This document shows, one piece after another, positions 61,202 through 64,000 of a stretch of 64,000 nucleotides of DNA. The position numbers were made by a program, and so were the translations under genes. This stretch comes from Flaccisagitta enflata (taxonomy: Eukaryota > Chaetognatha > Sagittoidea > Aphragmophora). The stretch spans positions 5,084,001 to 5,148,000 of the forward strand of contig OZ231127.1 in assembly GCA_965153355.1 (NCBI GenBank), in the 5' to 3' direction. Position 1 is the first letter of the stretch. Every line of letters begins with the position of its first letter. The notes beneath the pieces were generated by a model. That model was not told the origin of the DNA. It saw only the letters and a program-made list of their open reading frames with translations, and ran no database searches.

Positions 61202-61529
61202 AAATTGACGAAATCTCTTGACTGGTAATATCTTTCAATCAATCAAGATCACTAAATATCTTTTTTTCTTTCTCTCTGTCCATCACTGTCTCACGGAATT
61301 ATTTGTCTGTCTTCTTGTGCCTCTGAGTTTGTGTGAGTGTATGAGTGTGTCTTGTTGTGTACGTCTTTCTTGTCTAATGGCTTCGATCATTTTCTCTCGT
61401 TCTGTTTATGTCTATTTCTTCCTGTCTGTGTCTGTCTACCTATCTGCCTGCCTGTCGTTCTGCATCTCTGAGTGAAGTTTTTCTGTCTCGGTTCTGTCTG
61501 TCCGTCTGTATTTCCATCTGTCTGTCCAT

Positions 61530-61532
61530 CTG

Positions 61533-61592
<60 letters not shown>
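61530..61592 (+). repeat. (CT)n with CTGT microsatellite
   Basis: CTGTCTGTC-rich lead-in from 61420, then about 28 CT units. Confidence 0.95.
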
Positions 61593-61594
<2 letters not shown>

Positions 61595-62490
61595 GTGTTA
61601 GTGTGGGTCAAGCTGTCAAGGTCGCATATTTGGGTTGCCACCATGAAAATCTCGTAAAGCAAAAGATTTTCGTCATTCATTGTGCAGTCGAGACAAAAAT
61701 ATCCAGAATGCAAAGGATGACTGCATGGGGGACTGCATGAGGGGATTCTGAGGGATTCTGAGGGATTCATTCCTAAAAATCCTTATCTTTGCTCATCTGT
61801 GACAAATATTTTGTGAGCTTTTGTCAAAAACACAGAAACTGAGACGAAATTCTCTTCGGAGCGAAAAAAACCAGGTCAGATTTTCTAGTTTTCCTCATTT
61901 TCTAATAATTTACACGTTAAATTCGACGACAGCTGAAAACCAGTGATTTAACTTTTTTTTTAAAGAGCTAAGATTAAAATGATGAACTAACTTCATGAAT
62001 AATCAATTATTAATAATGAAAGAAACACATCGAAATAAAGTTCAACACCGAAGCGAGATTATTTTTGTCAGTGCTCCCCCCCCCTCTCATCTATCCATAT
62101 CGCAAATGATCACGGATGAACGACAAATACATCCAGTTAATTGACATGAGAAAACATGTGGCACAAAGACAACAAAACAAAACAATGTAGGCCGTGAACC
62201 TTGTGGACCTTGTTTCCAGAAATAAAAGCCAAAAGATTATTCCTGAGGGAAAGAGATGAGAGAGAGAGAGAAGGGGGGGGGGCTGCCGAGCCCCGAAAAT
62301 TTCTTATCTTTATGTTTTTTTAATTCCTTGATTCCCATTTCTCAAATGCCTGCTAGTCGATTATCTTTTTTGCCTCTTTTTATATATTTTTTTTTCTTTC
62401 TTTGCCACTTACAAAAAAAATCTTCCCCACTGTCTCTGTCTGTCTCTCTGTCTCTCACTCTCTGTTTCTCCCTCTTTTGATTAGATTGTA
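61593..62490. other. Spacer downstream of the LINE
   Basis: No gene recognised. It contains short homopolymers and a degenerate CTGT/CTCT tract at 62430-62475. Confidence 0.4.
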
Positions 62491-62555
62491 TTCACACATC
62501 AATTAGTGTAGATGGACAATGGAACAAAGTAACAACAGTCGATGACAAGTAAAGG
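62491..62555 (-). mobile_element. Putative 3' untranslated tail of the LINE
   Basis: Short sequence after the RT stop codon (minus strand) leading into GTGTGAATACAATC and then a GAGAGACAGAGAG tract. The exact 3' end is not determined. Confidence 0.4.
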
Positions 62556-64000
62556 CTATTCGTTAAAAGCATTTGCCAGGGAGTGATTGGAGACTCGCGA
62601 GAGGAATTTTGACAGACGCTTCTCAACCAGTTGCTCCCATGTGGGTCGATGTAGAAAATTCTGGAGCGCTGTAACTGACTCCGACCAGCGATATCCAAAA
62701 ATTTTGCGGAATAGTGAATTATAGGCTACTCTGAGTTGTCTCCTTTCATCACGGTTCGCAACTTCGATCACCTCGATAGCATATGTGAGTAATGGCACAC
62801 AATGTGTTTCGACCAAATGCAACATCACAGTGTCATTTGAATGACCTTCAATGCGAAATATGGCATTAGCGCATCTGTAAAACTTTCTGACGCGTTCAAC
62901 AACAGAGCAATTAAACGAAGGACCGCTTTTCAAGGTGACGCCAAGGTATACCCATTCGTTTACCCATTCAATCTTCTTGTTATTCAGAAATACGTCATAT
63001 GTCGGAACAAATCTTTTGCCATAATACAGGATTTTCGATTTTTTCGCGTTTAAGCAAATATCCCATTCACAGCAGAACTCGTCACAGATATTCAATAAAG
63101 CTGTAAGGCCTTTGATAGATGGCGCCAAAATGGCCATGTCATCGGCATAAAAAAGTGCCGCTGCAAATATGGTTAAATAATAGCAACCTTTTAGCAAAGA
63201 TTTTAGTTTTTTGATAAGGTCATCAATATAGATCGAGTAAAAATCAGGGGATAAAACTCCTCCCTGTCTTACACCGGCTGTGACACTGAACCACTCACTG
63301 TATGCATCGCCCCATTTAACGCGGCAGAGAAGCTCTCCATACCAAGTTATAATGATGTCGAGAAAAATAAGTGGAACTTTTCGATTGATTAATTTGAGAA
63401 ACAGACCAGTATGTACAACTCGGTCAAAAGCCTTAGAGGCATCTAAAAAACAACAAAAGACACGACTGCCGTTATTGACGTAATAGTTTACGGTTTGTTT
63501 TAAACAATGGAGAGCGTGAACAGTCGAACTGTTCTTCTTAAATCCAAACTGGTATGCGGAGGTGGATAAATGATCGCAGAATTTGAGTTTAAGCACATGC
63601 TCAAAGAGTTTGGACGAGATGGGAGAGATGGTGATGCCCCTATAGTTTGATAAATCCGCGTGATTTCCCTGATGGTCTTTGATGATTGGCACCATTAGTC
63701 CATAATGGAATTGTTGTGGGACAAAGGCATGTTTTAATATGCAGTTGAAAAGAAATGTCAGGCGAGTGAGAAGGTTCACGGGTGCATTTTGAAAGTGCTC
63801 CGTCATGATGCCGTCACTATCCGCACATTTACCACTTTTCATGGCCCCTAATGCATCCATGGTGTCATAGAGCGAGATGGTGAATGAGTTGCAGTCGCAT
63901 GATGCGTGGTGGTCGTCTTTGTATTTCTGATAGGCAGAAGCAAAATTTTCATTCAAAGATGCCACCTTGTCTGGATTATTTGGGGCACAGTTTCTTTTGA
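62556..64000 (-). mobile_element. Non-LTR retrotransposon (LINE) reverse transcriptase, 3' half
   Basis: One uninterrupted minus-strand frame from the window's right edge to a TAG at 62556, about 480 codons. Motifs in order: SNYRGITISPISSKLFEHVL, CCFLDASKAFDRV with the first catalytic Asp, RQGGVLSPDFYSIYIDDL, LFYADDMAIL with the catalytic Asp pair, LNAKKSKILYYG, WVYLGVTL, and a C-terminal ETHCVPLLTYAIEV region. This is the LINE RT of target-primed reverse transcription, closest in style to the Jockey/CR1/RTE-type clades. The endonuclease and first ORF would lie beyond the window. The absence of stops or frameshifts suggests a young copy, in contrast to the other retroelements here. Confidence 0.88.

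Overview
The window reads as the nuclear genome of an animal, almost certainly an invertebrate; I cannot name the species. The evidence is an intact two-exon TPPP/p25-alpha gene with canonical splice sites and an AATAAA signal, other exons bounded by splice-site-like sequence, BEL/Pao, Penelope-like and LINE retroelements, many short inverted-repeat transposons, and very heavy microsatellite content. Nothing looks bacterial. Gene density is low and most of the window is repeats.

Layout. 1-4.3 kb: nested inverted-repeat elements, including one whose two arms each carry a tRNA-like promoter pair. 5-6.2 kb: microsatellite and a long hairpin-ended repeat. 7.3-12 kb: a broken BEL/Pao gag-protease region with a glutamine-rich gag. 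12.9-16 kb: a fold-back element split by a decayed Penelope-like element (RT plus GIY-YIG). 16-18.8 kb: tandem repeats and sparse sequence. 18.9-23.6 kb: a satellite of about 22 units, each a core of about 100 bp plus (GAAT)n. 24-44 kb: many copies of hairpin-ended repeats, TA-flanked MITEs, telomere-like tracts, a 45-bp minisatellite, a 403-bp duplication, and one terminal exon of a membrane protein (30.6-31.1 kb). 44.6-45.4 kb: the TPPP gene. 46-47.9 kb: three palindromic MITEs in a row. 49.7-55.2 kb: two large minus-strand exons of a low-complexity Ser/Thr/Gln-rich protein, with an intron full of (CT)n. 55.9-61.6 kb: more minisatellites, MITEs, hairpin-ended repeats and very long (CT)n. 62.5-64 kb: the 3' half of a LINE reverse transcriptase running off the right edge.

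The main discovery candidate is a dispersed family, called here the hairpin-ended repeat (HER), with about 20 copies in the window. In the forward orientation a copy begins TTTTTAG plus a perfect short hairpin (typically AGTCGCG-loop-CGCGACT) and CTCTACACC, then a CGGT/CCGT-rich tract, a variable middle, a second copy of the hairpin arm, and ends GGCCTTGTT. Subfamilies use different hairpin arms but keep the pairing, and the distal arm changes to match. Some copies have a middle made of 10-bp tandem units. I do not recognise the family. Apart from TPPP and the mobile elements, no genes here form a recognisable pathway.
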